A stretch of DNA of 64,000 bases from Anarhynchus alexandrinus (lineage: Eukaryota; Chordata; Aves; Charadriiformes; Charadriidae): the NCBI GenBank assembly GCA_008711295.1, contig VUYV01000044.1, positions 5,419,495 through 5,483,494 on the forward strand, in the 5' to 3' direction. Made by a program: the position numbers and the translations under genes. Below are positions 35,251 through 47,717 of this stretch, piece by piece (the first letter of the stretch is position 1; each line of letters begins with the position of its first letter). The notes under the pieces are model-generated. The model ran no database searches. It was not told the DNA's origin and saw only the letters and a program-made list of their open reading frames with translations.

Positions 35251-38108
35251 CTGGGGACCCGCAGCCCCCAGCCTAGGGGAGAGGGCAGCCACAGAGAGGG
35301 GTCCTGAGGGTCCCCGCAGCATGGGCAGACCCTCTCCCATTCCCTGGCCTGGGAACGGGTGGCTCCTGCATGGCCGTAGGGAGAGAAGCTGCTTCAGGCA
35401 TGAGGTGCCCAGTGGGGAGGGCTCTGCACACCCGTCCCTGATGGAACCCAGCGTGTCACCCACAGGTCAGGGATTCCGGGGTGCCAAGAAACGCTCAGTG
35501 CCACCAGCGCATGCCCGGCCTCCTCGCCCCACTCCTGTGCCCCGGGGAGCCAGGGCTGGGGGCACTTGGGGGCCACAGCACTTGCCAGAGCCAGGCTGGG
35601 CACAGCTGAGCCCTTGTCACATCCCTCTCTGTGCTGGGTCTCCCCAGCCTGTGCCAAATCCCCCCCACACTGCCTGCAGACCTTGCAGGGGCATTTCCAG
35701 CAGCCCCGAGGGGCAGCAGCTGCCAGAGACCCCCTCGCTGCCCAGGGCTGAAGGCGGGCCGGCAGCACGGATCCCTCCCCAGCATGGACAGGACAAACCT
35801 CCCTCCACCCGCACCGCTGGCCAGAAGAGCGGCAGTGAGCACCCACCACGGGCAGCAGCGCTTGTGGGGGCGATGATGGGGACCCTCACACAGCAATGGC
35901 TGACCAGGGGACATGCCTGGGCCCTGGCAGAACCAGGGGTTTCCAGCCCCTCGTCAGTGACAGGATCACACTGTGCTGCTCTCAGCCTCCTCAGGGTGCA
36001 GGATGGGCTTTCTATGCCAGTTAACAATTACATTTTTTTTTCTCCACGCAGGGGTCTGCCCTGTTTGCTGAGCTCTGAGAACTGCCCAGGTAATTATTGC
36101 CCACACCCTGACGAGCGCAGTGCTGGGCTGCAGCTCTGTCCTGTGCCAGAGCAGCCACTTGGGCTGGAGCTGCCCAGAGCAGTGTTAACGAGGGGCCATT
36201 TAATTCAAATCATCAAGGTTTGGCAGTCTGAAGTAGCTTTATTCCAGGGGACCAGGCAACATCCAGCTCCTGGTGTGACTGCTGACCTCGTTATCCCCAG
36301 TCCTGACCATACCTGTCACCACTCCCAGCTGTGTGCCCCGGCTGCCCCCACCACCGCAGCCCCTCGCACAGCTCAGCCCAGCCTCAGTCACCAGCCCTTG
36401 GCTTCGCCCTTGGTACAGGCTCGGCTGGGCAGGGAGCAGTCCTGGTGCCACTGGACGGCCACCGCCAAGTGTCTCAGTGGGAAGTGTCATGTCCCATCTT
36501 GGCACCGGGCTGATGGGGATGGCCCGTGCTGGCCGGTCTCGTTGCCTTGAGGATTGGGCAGCTCAGTCCTGTGAGCAGAACCTGCTCCTTGTCCTGGTCG
36601 CTCACCCCTGGCCCCAACACTCTCACCAGATCCTCCACCAGCTGTCGCTTTGTCCCTGCAGTCCTCCAGAGCCAAAGCCCACCAACCTCTTCTGCTGGGG
36701 CTCCTAGTGTGCTCCAGCAATTAAATACATAACAAGTTAATTGGCTGTCACCCAAGGGAGCAAGACAAAGGACTTGGTGAGGACAGACTGACCGAGGAGT
36801 AGGTCTGCTGACAGTTCCCAGCATCAAGGTGTGTCTCTGGTCACCTGCACTTCAGAAGCAGCCTGCCTTGGCTCAAAATAACGAATAAAACAAAAAAAAA
36901 AGGCTTTACAAACTGCTGCTTTCACTGCCAGAGCTCCCAACTGTCCTGAGTGTCACTAAAGGATGTTAATGATCTCCTTTAATCTCATCTCTGTTGTTGA
37001 AAGCATCCCTGGAGAACTGGGAGCAGGCTGAGCAGGCAGCGCATGGGATTAGGCTGTTCCTGCCCACTGCAGAGCAGCACCAGCACTGCCGCGACACCGG
37101 TGCTGCTGGCTGCAGAGCCATGTGTGGAACACGGACCCAGGATTCATGGTGCTTCCTCAGCTCCTGGCTTTTAACTAATAAACCTCAGGACCTGTTTGAT
37201 CTGTGCTGAGAAATGCAGCCCCGCAAGGCTGCAGAATTACAGGCTTCTAGGCAACACTAACCCACCCCAGAGCCAATTTCCTTCGGGACAGCAAAACCCA
37301 TCTGGGGAGGACAGGTTTCCATGGTGCCTGCAGGCTGTCCAGAGGCAGAGGGGCTCTGGAGGTAAAGCCAGGGAATTCCCAATGCCAGGTCAGAGAACTA
37401 CCACTGCTTTTAATCCCCAGAGCCACCCTCACCTCATTAGACCAGAAGAGACTGGTGGTAGTAAAGGAAGGGACAGGGTGAGATCAATGACTGGAAGCTG
37501 AAGCAAGACCAGTCCCCCCGGGAAAGGTCTGTGCTTTGAGAGTGCAGTGCATCGACCCCCAGGCTGCTCTACCCAGGAAAGCTCCCCGCTTGCCCCAGAC
37601 ACCCCCCACCAGACCCACTTTAGGGACTGACTGCAGGGAATCCCAGCCAAGCTCTCACCACCCCATCGGTTGCTGCTCTCTGCCGATGAGGCTGGACCTG
37701 CAACACTGCTCCGCCTGGGCCTCCCCGATCAGGGGGCAAAGGGCTACCAAAGTGCTGAGACCACACAAGGAGAAGCTGGCTTGTTCTGCCCTGAAGAGGC
37801 TGAGGGCGATTACAGCCGCCTGCACTTCTTGGAGGGCCATCACAGGGAAGAGAAAGCCAAACTCTTGACCGTAGCGGCAGATAATGAACCAAGAGGGTAG
37901 TGGTCAGGTTGATTTAGAGGGTTCACACAGGTCATTAGGAAAAAAAAATCACTGGAAGGGCATCACAGCACAGAATGGGTCAGATGACAAATTGTTCTGA
38001 AAAATAAAAATACCAAACCCAAACCACAAAACCCAACATTTTTCAGCCTTTCAGCCAGTGAGATGGAGGGGAGGGCTGGAGGTGACCAAAGGCCCTTGGC
38101 CGACAGAG
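35251..38108. other. Intergenic sequence between the RNF182-like gene and PCIF1
   Basis: No coding exons recognised on either strand. Long plus-strand open frames through 34.3-36.5 kb arise from GC-rich, stop-poor composition. An AATAAA at about 37177-37182 has no gene attached. Otherwise nothing seen. Confidence 0.55.
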
Positions 38109-38148
38109 AAGGAAAGGCACGGACACAGGGCAGAGCTGTATGCTGGTT

Positions 38149-38154
38149 TTTAAT
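38149..38154 (-). terminator. PCIF1: PCIF1 poly(A) signal (variant)
   Basis: ATTAAA on the minus strand, about 830 bases past the PCIF1 stop and at the end of the long UTR. No AATAAA was seen closer to this point. In the duplicate copy the same position is GTTAAA. Confidence 0.55.
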
Positions 38155-38986
38155 GTTCCTAAGAACTAGGAAACAGAAATCAAAAATAGACTTTGCTCTT
38201 CTTGATAAAAGTAATAAAATGGTTAGCGGTGTTAAATTAATCCTTACAAAACAAAACCCAAGGAGGTTAAATAAAGCCCGGAGGCTCCGCATAAAAACCA
38301 CAACGACTACAAAACAGCTGCAAAGACGTCTTTACACACCAAAGAAACTCCTCTTCTCCGCTCCTCCCCTCTACGGTACACAGCGTCGGCGAACACGGGA
38401 CTCACACATGGGGGAAAGAAACACGGATGCGATGGGAGCAGCCCTGCGAGGAGCACAGGCGCCACGGACAGAACTATTTACACTATGGACATGGAGCTGT
38501 GCTGGTGCCAGTCCGGCTGCAGGAGCCCCCGGGCTCTGCCCGTCCTTCTCCTGCCAGCGCCGGGCCGTGGCCAGCTGCCGGGGCCCCTCCAGCCACGGCG
38601 CTAGGCACCGAGCACTTGCGCTTGCCATCCGTCCCTCCATCTGTCCCGCCGTCCTTCCACCGATGCATGCATCCCAGCTCCAGCTGCCCCTTCCCTCGGT
38701 GCTCCGGCATCGAAGGGGCTGCCTGCTCCTCCTGCTGCACCACGCTGGGTTCCCTTTGCCCTCTGGTGAGGGCTGCAGCCGAGCCTCCTCTCCCCGCCGG
38801 CAGACGGGCACTCCCCGGTGCTCCCGGGCGGGGGTGGCATGCAGTTCGCAGAGGAAAGCAGGTGCCGTGGAGCTGCTGCGCACGAGTCCCCCGGGCCAGT
38901 GCTCTGCAGCCAGCAGTCTCTCCACTGCCCCAGCAAGCCTCCTTGGGGCTGCTGGAACCTCCCCTGCTGCCTCGCACCTCTGCACT

Positions 38987-41900
38987 TTAGTTGGGATTAG
39001 TCTCCCTACTGCTGCTTTGCTCTCGGCCCAGCTCCCGCTCTTTGTCTGCTGTGGAGGAGGAGGAGGAGGACGATGACGACGAGGAGGAGGACGAGGAGCT
39101 GAGGGTCCGGCCTGAATGCTTGTAGGCTGCAACAAGCTCCTGCAGCCGCTCCGGCGTGGGCTCCCACTTGGCAAAGCCTGCACTGTTCTGCAGGAAGAGG
39201 ACGGCTGTGTTGTGCACAGCCTTGTAGTACATCTCCTCTCTGCAAGGGAAGGTAACAGACACTCAGCATCTCCCCTGGCCCACCTGCCCAGAAGTCACAC
39301 AACTGCCACCCAGATATACTTCCTAGCACCCGCCCCTCCTCTTCCTGCGCGTCCTGTTTAGGACAAGTATCCATCTCTATCCTTTTCTCTCATTATTCTG
39401 ACGAAAAGAGTAGGCAGAGTACAGCATCAGGCAATTCTGAGTTAAGGCGGAGGCTCACAAACTTTCAGAGGGGAAGCACTGATGCTGCATAGCCACATCG
39501 CTCTCTACCAGCATGTGCACTGGGACATCGCTGTCTCTGAAGGAGACTCATCACAGTCAGGCACCAACCGTAACCAAGTACAGAGAACTTAAGTGTTTAA
39601 GCACTTGTTGCTTAAACAAGTTGTTGCTTGAACTTGTTGCTTAAATAGCAGACCAATGGCCAGCTTGCTCCACTGAGGACCAAGATCCCACCTGCCCCTT
39701 GCTTCTGCTTCCCCCCCAGTGACACTGAATTGCTGCGGCATTTGGCAGCCCAGGAAACGCTGCTCAGCGGGCTCACCAGATCAGAGGGCTGGCAGAGGAG
39801 CACAGGCGATCACCGCAGCACCACATGTATGACCTTTTCAGACTGGACTTGTACCCAAGGAATACACCCCTCACAAGCTTTTTGTTTGTGAAATACCTCT
39901 GTAGTCATTAAACGAACGTGAAATTCACAACACACTGTATGCCTGTCCTAAAAATGCAGGGTGATTATGCGCTGCATTTTTTCCTTGCCTGCTCCCTATT
40001 TCCCATTGATTTCAACTTGGGATGGGATATTTCTGTCATACGGCTTCAGAAACACACTCCCAGAAGGACCTGAGAAAAAGGCCTACTTTTTGCAGACATG
40101 CTGAGACCCGCTGCGGTATTCGTGATCAAAGGCTGGCAGGATAAGCTGGTGCCGCTTGAACTTGCTCTGCTCCATGCGGGTCAGGGCTGGTGTAGGAGGG
40201 TCCCGCCACTCGGGGATGAAGACGATAAAGGAGAGAGGCTCACTGGAGTTCTCCAGCAGTTTCTAGTTCAACAAGAAAGTGAACAATCTTAGTGCTGGCT
40301 GAGAAATGACACGTCTGATGAGTTCTACTGAAAGAAAACATTCCTGCTTCTAGAGCAATCCCACAGCAGTCACCGTCCTTTGCCTTCTGCATTACAGCCC
40401 TGCTGTGAGGGTGTAGGAGCAGTGGGGAGACAAGGACTGACTGCACAGCTCCATTCAGAACAACTCCACAGGTGAGCACACGTACCTCAAAGTGAGAGAC
40501 CATGGCATCCATCAGCTCCTCACAGAATGGAGGATTTGCCTCAAAAGAGCCACTTATAGGGAAGAAATCCAGGCACGGGCTGTAGAAGAAAAAGGCAAAG
40601 ACCCTTATCAGAGAGGCTAGAATTCTAATTTTCATACCTTAAAAAGCAACCGTTTCCTCAGAAAAGGCAGTCATACTGTCAGAAAGCCTGAATCCCCAGC
40701 AGCACAGGGCTTGCTGCTTCTAACAGCAGGACTGGTCACTGGGGACACACTCCATCTGTAGTCACTGAAGGTGACTGCTGATTCAAGACGACTACTTGAG
40801 GGCCCAGGTCTCCCATTGTTCAGAACAAGGGCAAGCACTGGCAGACTATAAAACTGCATTACTCCAGGGACCACAGCCCTCTAACTAGACCAACGGCACA
40901 CTCCTGACAGTTTCACAGCCAGCCTGTGTCCAATCATTGCCTTTAGGCAGGCCTGAAGTCCACATCCTTCTGAGCAGACACCACACAACCAGGTACCACC
41001 CTGAACACACAGACACGTCAGCCTGTCTTGAGTCATCGCACGTGCACACACCCACACAGAAATGCAGCAAGGGCACCGGAACGTAAGACTCACCCCCTGG
41101 ATCCAAAATACCCGTCTGTATCCAAGAAGGCCGAACAGTACTGTTTAAAATAGCAATTCAGGGGCGAGGCAAAGCATTCAAAACTCACTCCAAAGAGTTT
41201 GTGGAGGGCTTCGAAGACGTGCACGGGAAGTGCCCCCTGCAGACCAGTTCCTTCGTACAGACCCACACCGAACATCATCTGAGGAGAGCAAACCCCGGTG
41301 AGCCGTGCCTGTACTCGCTGTTCCTGCTGCTCCCTTCACTGACCACGGACCCAGGGCCACACGTCCATGCACCCACTCCTCTAGGTACGCAGGGCCCCCT
41401 CGTCCTTTCTCAAATTCGTGTAGGTCCCCTGCATGTACCCAAGAATGCTCTTTAGATATTTCATCCAACTCAGGCCCCACAAACGAACTGTCAATTTTCA
41501 CATATATCCCCCGTGAACCTTTAGCTGGCACTCAATGTCAAGAACTACTAAAGGTTTCTTTCATAAAAATTTATCTTTACCACCCCTGAGGTCCCCTGTC
41601 AAGATCACAATTGCTCCTCAGACCACAATCCTATCTCAAAACACCAGGAGCAGACAATGGACCCAGTCTAAGCCCTACTTTGCATCAGGTTCCCAGAGCT
41701 GTGGACCTCCCCCAGAGCAAAGACAAGTTCAGTTCCCCACTATTACTAAGGCTTTCTGATGTACAACAACTGTGATGAGACAGTACCTGGTATCGACGGA
41801 GAAGGCACCAAACCCTGGGCAGAAACTTTTCAAAGCCAGAGTCATCAATGCAACTGTACCGATAGAGAAGCCACTGGAAGAGAAAGCCCAACCATTAAAA

Positions 41901-44900
41901 ACAAACAGGATCAACAAAGATAAGACAGTACACAAACACACCATGACATGGAGAGGGACACTGATGAACAGGAGTAGGTGGGGCTCTGCACGGAGGCTTT
42001 TCAGCACATCTGCTTTTACTGTGTGAGCGAACCACAAGCTCTTTACTAGCATGAATGAATGTATCACATCAGCAAGTGTCTCTCAGCAAGGGCTGCCTTG
42101 CTGCGAGTATGACCATTCTTGCAGCACAGTATGTATCCAAAGCACACACGCAACACCTTGTAAGTATTCCCAGCAGAAGCCTGACCCTGACTAAGGTGAA
42201 AGTAGCTGTCCTCATTTCTGCTGCTATTAGGGCAGTGTCTGACAGCCTCCACCAGGTCAGGACTCCGCCCCTCTGCACAGTCCCTCCTCTCCGAGGACAA
42301 GGAGAAGTGAAACCACTCACCAAAGAGCAGTTTGTGACAAGTCATGCAGGACTAGCAGTCAGCCCTTACCAGCTTGCTGAAGTAGTTGCGGCTCACTTTC
42401 ACCATCTCCCCTTTGTACCGCACACATGCCACATTGTTTTCCATGTGCATTTCCACGCTGGGGAGTGGTGGGGAGGGGATGGCCAGTCTCACTGGGTAAC
42501 AGTATACGAGCCTGTCCTGGACTTCAGGAGCTTCTATCTCAGCTACAGAGAATAAAGAGAAAGGCAGCCCATTAGAATCCAAGTAGGTCTGAGACAGATC
42601 TTCCTTCTACCTCAAAACATGCAGTGGCAGGAATAGGGCTAAACAGCAGACTGGTCACCCCAAAAACACTCTGGTAGTCCTTCATAGATCTTGCAGGCAG
42701 CTACCTAGGTTCAGAGCCGATTCCCCAAATTAATTCCATCACCCACTGCCAGAGCACAGAGAGGACCCATTTCATAGTATTTCTCCATCTCTAACACAGC
42801 AGACCTGTAGACTGTACACAACCATTCCCGCATTGTGAGGCATGTTCCAGACAAGTAAAACACGTTCCTTGACGTTACTGCTGTTATTTCAGTTTGCGCC
42901 ACACTCATTCAAAGCACAATAAACATTCCCAGGCTGTCAAGTGCAGGAGGCAAAGGAATCTTCCTGCCACCTTGTGGTAAACCACCGCAGACAGCAGCTT
43001 AGCATAGGCTTCAGCAGGAAAAAAGAGAGCTCACGGGAAAGATCAATTGGAAGGAATCACAGATTCAATCGGGTGGGAAGACAAGCAGGAAAAACAAGCA
43101 GCAAAAGGCAGACACAAGGATCTGAAAGGAGTCTGAGGAGAGCTGGAACCCGAAAAGGAAAAGGACTAAAAGAATGGTGGTGATGAAAGAAGCAGGGGCC
43201 ATGGCAGAAGCAAAAGGTGACTAGAGGCAGAAGTATAGACATAAACCAGGAACAAAACAGAGAAAAGATCAAGGAACATGAATCCTCTGCTGGGAAAGGA
43301 AGAAGGGTGCACAGTGATGCGCTGAGGCAGAGGAGTGCAGAAAGTGCTTAAAACCCAAGAAATGTGGCAGGGAGGAGAGCGTACTTGGCATTAGGAAGGG
43401 GAGCATCAGCTGTCCCCAGGAATTCATGAAGAAGCAGAACAAAAAAACATGGTCCAGGGAAATGAATTAACACCCTGTTCAGCGTGGTCAGCTTCCAGCA
43501 AGCTACTTAATCCTGACAAATCATACATTTATGATATTTGATGTTACAGCCAGTAACAGTACCTGATGGAAAGACACCTTGCCACTGCACAGGCACTGTG
43601 TGACTCTATCAGCTAGGACCTATGTGGGACTGGCTATTTCTGACTCTCCTAAAGCCAACCCTGTGGACTCAGAGCAGCCCCCCCAAGAGATAACACTATT
43701 TGAATGGGGACAGGCCAGAGTACATTGCCTTTATGTTGCAGTGCTGTAGCTCTACATAGCTCTTCAGAGCTGACCGCGTACCAGATATATTGTTCTCTTT
43801 GAGGATGGCAAGATGCTTCTCCCGGATCCGTTTGACGTATTCAAGGGATATGTAGTAAATCTTACTGCAGATGCCTTCAACGGAGTCCTTTGCTGCAGCA
43901 GATACATGGGGCCCACATTGTTTGCGTAGGTGCTCCAGGCGGTCCTGCAGAACCAGAGAACCAGAGTCCCTGACACAACGCACCACTGGACTCCCCAGAG
44001 ATATGCAGAGTCTCCATGCTGCTGTCATTCCCATTTCGCAAAGCAAAGGAAAGCAATCGCAGCCTTCTCCAGAAGGACCTTTATCTGGCCCCAACACGCC
44101 CCCCATCCTTTCGCAGGCTCCCTGGGCTCAGCTGCACGAGCAGAGGGATACTGACCATGTAGTCCTCCTTAGAGGCAGAATGGTCCCGTCGCAGCCAGCT
44201 GAAGGTGTCCTCCACGTTCCACTTCACCACCTTCCTGCTGTCTGGTGAAGCACTCCTGCACAAAACGGAGAAGCAAACTTTAATCCACAGCTGCATGGCA
44301 ACATATTCCATCCCACCACAACGGTCTTCTGTCAGTGGGGGAACACAGCTGCTGACACTTCCTCAAGGCCCTACCCTGTCACTCCCCTCCAGGCCTTTTC
44401 TAGAAAGTGCATCCAGACATTTGCATGACTAGGGACTGCCATGCTTTCTCCGAAACACAGTGTAGCTGTCTGCTGTCCTCTCTGCAACAGGAGAGGCGGA
44501 TAAAAGCATTTATCTATCATGGAAATGGTCCACTGTGATCTTGCCTCTCATTTTCAAATGCAGCCACTGCTAGGAGCTTGTGACTCTGAGAAAACTACCC
44601 CGTTAACAAGCTTTTTATTTCCCCCACAAGGCTATCTTCCTCAATTCTGTCCTGTGGCAGAACTTGTCAGAAAAAATCATACATGGTATAATAAAACACC
44701 ACTCTAAGCTTATTGCTCTTTAAAAGCAGTGAGTACCCAAGTCCTCTTGTCTTCTCAGGGATAAATGACAGAAGGCATTCCATGTCAAGTATTTCACAGA
44801 TTCTCACTTGTCTCTGCGTACATTAGCTTCCCAACATTAGACTTCACTGTAACATTACTGTCGAAAGACGCCTCCATCATGATTGTTTTTCTTCTGTATG

Positions 44901-47702
44901 TTCCTAACCTTGCTTTTCCTCAGTAAGACAATGACCAATGCTGAATACGGTGGGATACAGCAGCCCCTTCTATAAGTCCCTATAATCTTTTTCTCTTTTC
45001 TGAACATGACAGCACTGTAAGAGGAACTCCCACCTGGATTCAATCAGCCGTTTTGCAGCCTCAGCATACTTGAAGAGCAGTCTCTTGGCTTCCTCCCGGA
45101 ATTTGATTCTGGATAACCTGAGGTAAGTATAAATTCACATGCATCAGTTCCATAGCTGCCACGAAGGTATGGAGGCCAGGTCCACTTCCCAAGCTTTACA
45201 TCACCAGCACCCTACCACTTCATCAGTGAAAGTAAAACACAAAAGCACAGAACCGCACCAGGTAAATCACTGGACTAGCCCAAGACAAAAACATTCCAGC
45301 AAGGTGCCCTGCCTTTGAACAGTACCTGATGGGAATGTCATTCATGATCTCTCTGAACATGGAAGGAGACACTACTGGCTCGCAGTCACTCGGTAAAAGA
45401 GGATCTGTCCCTTTATCAACCACCTTCCTCTCCAACATCCAGCGATTAAAGGACTCCCTTGGGGGGTCAATCCCTGGGGAAGCACAGAAAAAGGGTCTAA
45501 TCAGTATGATGAAGAGACGCCCACAAGCTTTGATAAGGATCATCACATTGGAGTTCTGCCTAATAAGTTCACAACCAGCAACGTCACAGAGAGTATAACC
45601 ATCACAAAAACAGATCACAAGGACAAGACAGACATAAACCAGAAGAAAGAACCCTACAGTACTGCAGGATTGAGAAGACAAATAAGGGGAACCCAACAGA
45701 AACTTACCTTCTCGCTGCTGGCAGAGCTCACGATAATGTTGCCGTAGCTTGAGAATGAGCTGGGATCGAAGCAGCTCCACCTCAGGGTGTGGAGAAAGCA
45801 CTTCAGATGGTGCTCTCTGCTTAATCACTGCATTTGTCTGAATATCCAGGTCCCAATATACTCTATGGCAGAAGCAAATGTCATCAGAATGGCCAGATCA
45901 CTGGCTAATTATCAAATATTACCTCTAAAGATGCCTCCTTAGGCTGTTTCACCAGCCAGGAAACTGAACTATCAAGACTCTTTTCAAACATATAGGGGGG
46001 GGAGGTGGGGAGGTATGTCCCTCAGGTTCTTTAAAGATGTCTGGAAAACCAGGTGTCTCTAATCTACCACCAAGAAAAGAACAGAAGACAAATGGAGACA
46101 ACTCACTCAGTTGGTCGTAAAAGAGCTGCCTGCTGTTTATCTTCAGGTGAAACACACCATGCCTTCAAGACAGAGGTTCCTGGAATACTGGGAGAGCTTG
46201 GGACTGGCTGAGCAGCTGGGTTCCCTGGGACATCCGCCTGGGTGTAAAAAAGATGAATTATTGCTCTACAGAGACAGGTAAAGGGGAAACAGCCCGATAC
46301 ACCTAACAATCCTGCACCAGTACACCACTCAGGATAGCCCCATGAATTGCTGGAGCATATTTTGCCTGCTGTTGGCATGTTAACATGGACATGTGAGCTA
46401 CCATGTTTCTCAGTCATAATGTTATCTCCCAACTCCCATACTCCACCTCAGGCTGTAAGAAAGAAATAGCAACTTGGCAGGACCTGAGTCTGCTTCCACT
46501 TTTGTACTTTCTGAGTATCAGCTGCCACAGCTCGAGTTCTACATGGGTGGCATGACCTTGCCGTTCAAAAAAAAAAAACAGGTCCAAGCTCCAGACCCTC
46601 TTGGTTTCAGTTTGAACAACATTATTAAGCTTGTTTGTTTCACAGCACTGGACCCACCTTGGGCTTTTTCACACTGTTGCCACTTGGTGGAACCTCCTCA
46701 GAGAATCTCCTCTTCCTTTGCTTGCTCTCCACAGAGGTATCTATCATCCCACCTTCCAGTGGCATAGGAGCCGCATTCAGTCCCAGAGGGTCTGACTGTG
46801 AGTGTCCAAACAACAACAGCACACATTAGTTCATCAGCTGCCACTGCAGAGTCCCAAACAAAGGTAATAAGCCCTCTTAATTTTCCATTTCACCACCTCA
46901 GGCTCCCACATGGATGGAAGTAAGGCCACCAGTACTCACACCTGCAGAAAGCTAAAAAATTCTCTTCTAGACCTGTGTTTGTATGCTTTTTTTTAGACTT
47001 GAATGAGAAAAATGCAACACAGCTCCACCAGGTCGAGTGTTCTTTGAGCAGTGCACTACACTGGAACAGCACTACCTCAGCATGCACCTGAAGGATTTCA
47101 TCAGAACCAAGCCAGACACTGGACTCAGCAAGGAGTTCTGAAGGTAGAGAACACCCTCCCACATGTGCAGTCTGAAGTCCACAAGACCATGGCACCTTCC
47201 CCTGCAGAATACCCCAGTATTGGCATAGCCCCTCGAGACAAGTGTTTACTTACAATGACATCGTGTTGTCCCAGAACAGGCATTTCCCACAGAGACTGGT
47301 TAGTGAAGCGATTGAAGTAGTAAGGGCGATTCTCCCGCTTGCTCCAGCACTTCTCCCAGCCAGCCTGCACCAGCTCATCTGAGAATACAGTGAAGGAGTC
47401 AGGACAAAAGCAGACCCGAACAACAGCCCTGCCCTTCAGGTCCCCATTACTTTCACAGTGCACTCTGAAATATGCATCATTCCTAGCCTCCCTTGGCAGC
47501 CCCGCTTCACCTTCTCTCCCCTCCTACCAGGGCCCTGCAGAACTCCACGCTGAGCCTTCCCGATAGCAGAGTCAGTACCTGGCAGGTCCTGTACCAGTCG
47601 CATAGGTTTAGGGGAGCTGGGCTGGTTCTGGTTGGAAGTGCCAGGTGAGTGACTCATGAGAGACGCTTCTTCCGCAGGGCTTCCGTGATTCTCATTGGCC
47701 AT
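38987..47702 (-). CDS. PCIF1: PCIF1/CAPAM, mRNA cap adenosine N6-methyltransferase
   Basis: Nuclear enzyme that binds the phosphorylated RNA polymerase II tail through a WW domain and methylates the cap-adjacent 2'-O-methyladenosine (m6Am). Fifteen coding exons: 47579-47702, 47254-47378, 46658-46795, 46107-46237, 45708-45862, 45326-45473, 45034-45117, 44156-44255, 43782-43944, 42370-42542, 41787-41873, 41094-41278, 40486-40579, 40087-40262, 38987-39239. They give 711 residues (human 704). Visible: WW domain at about 43-77 (WEKCW...YYFNRF...LWEMP); the catalytic NPPF at 553-556, the same numbers as in human; and a Ser-rich C-terminus with about 16 consecutive Ser encoded by a GAG/GAC-type microsatellite on the plus strand. 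The ATG exon begins at 47717 after an AG; a non-coding first exon ends at 50548. Divergent from PLTP, convergent with the genes to its left, as in human apart from the inserted genes. Confidence 0.96.
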
Positions 47703-47717
47703 TTCTCAGCAACCGCA

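Noticed and set aside
34277..36550. 757-codon open frame on the plus strand
   Set aside because: Runs opposite the start of the RNF182-like gene and through a CpG island. Low-complexity Pro/Gly/Arg content, no domain and no partner exons; explained by GC-rich stop depletion.
37177..37182. AATAAA as the end of an unannotated gene
   Set aside because: No coding exon leads to it on the plus strand.
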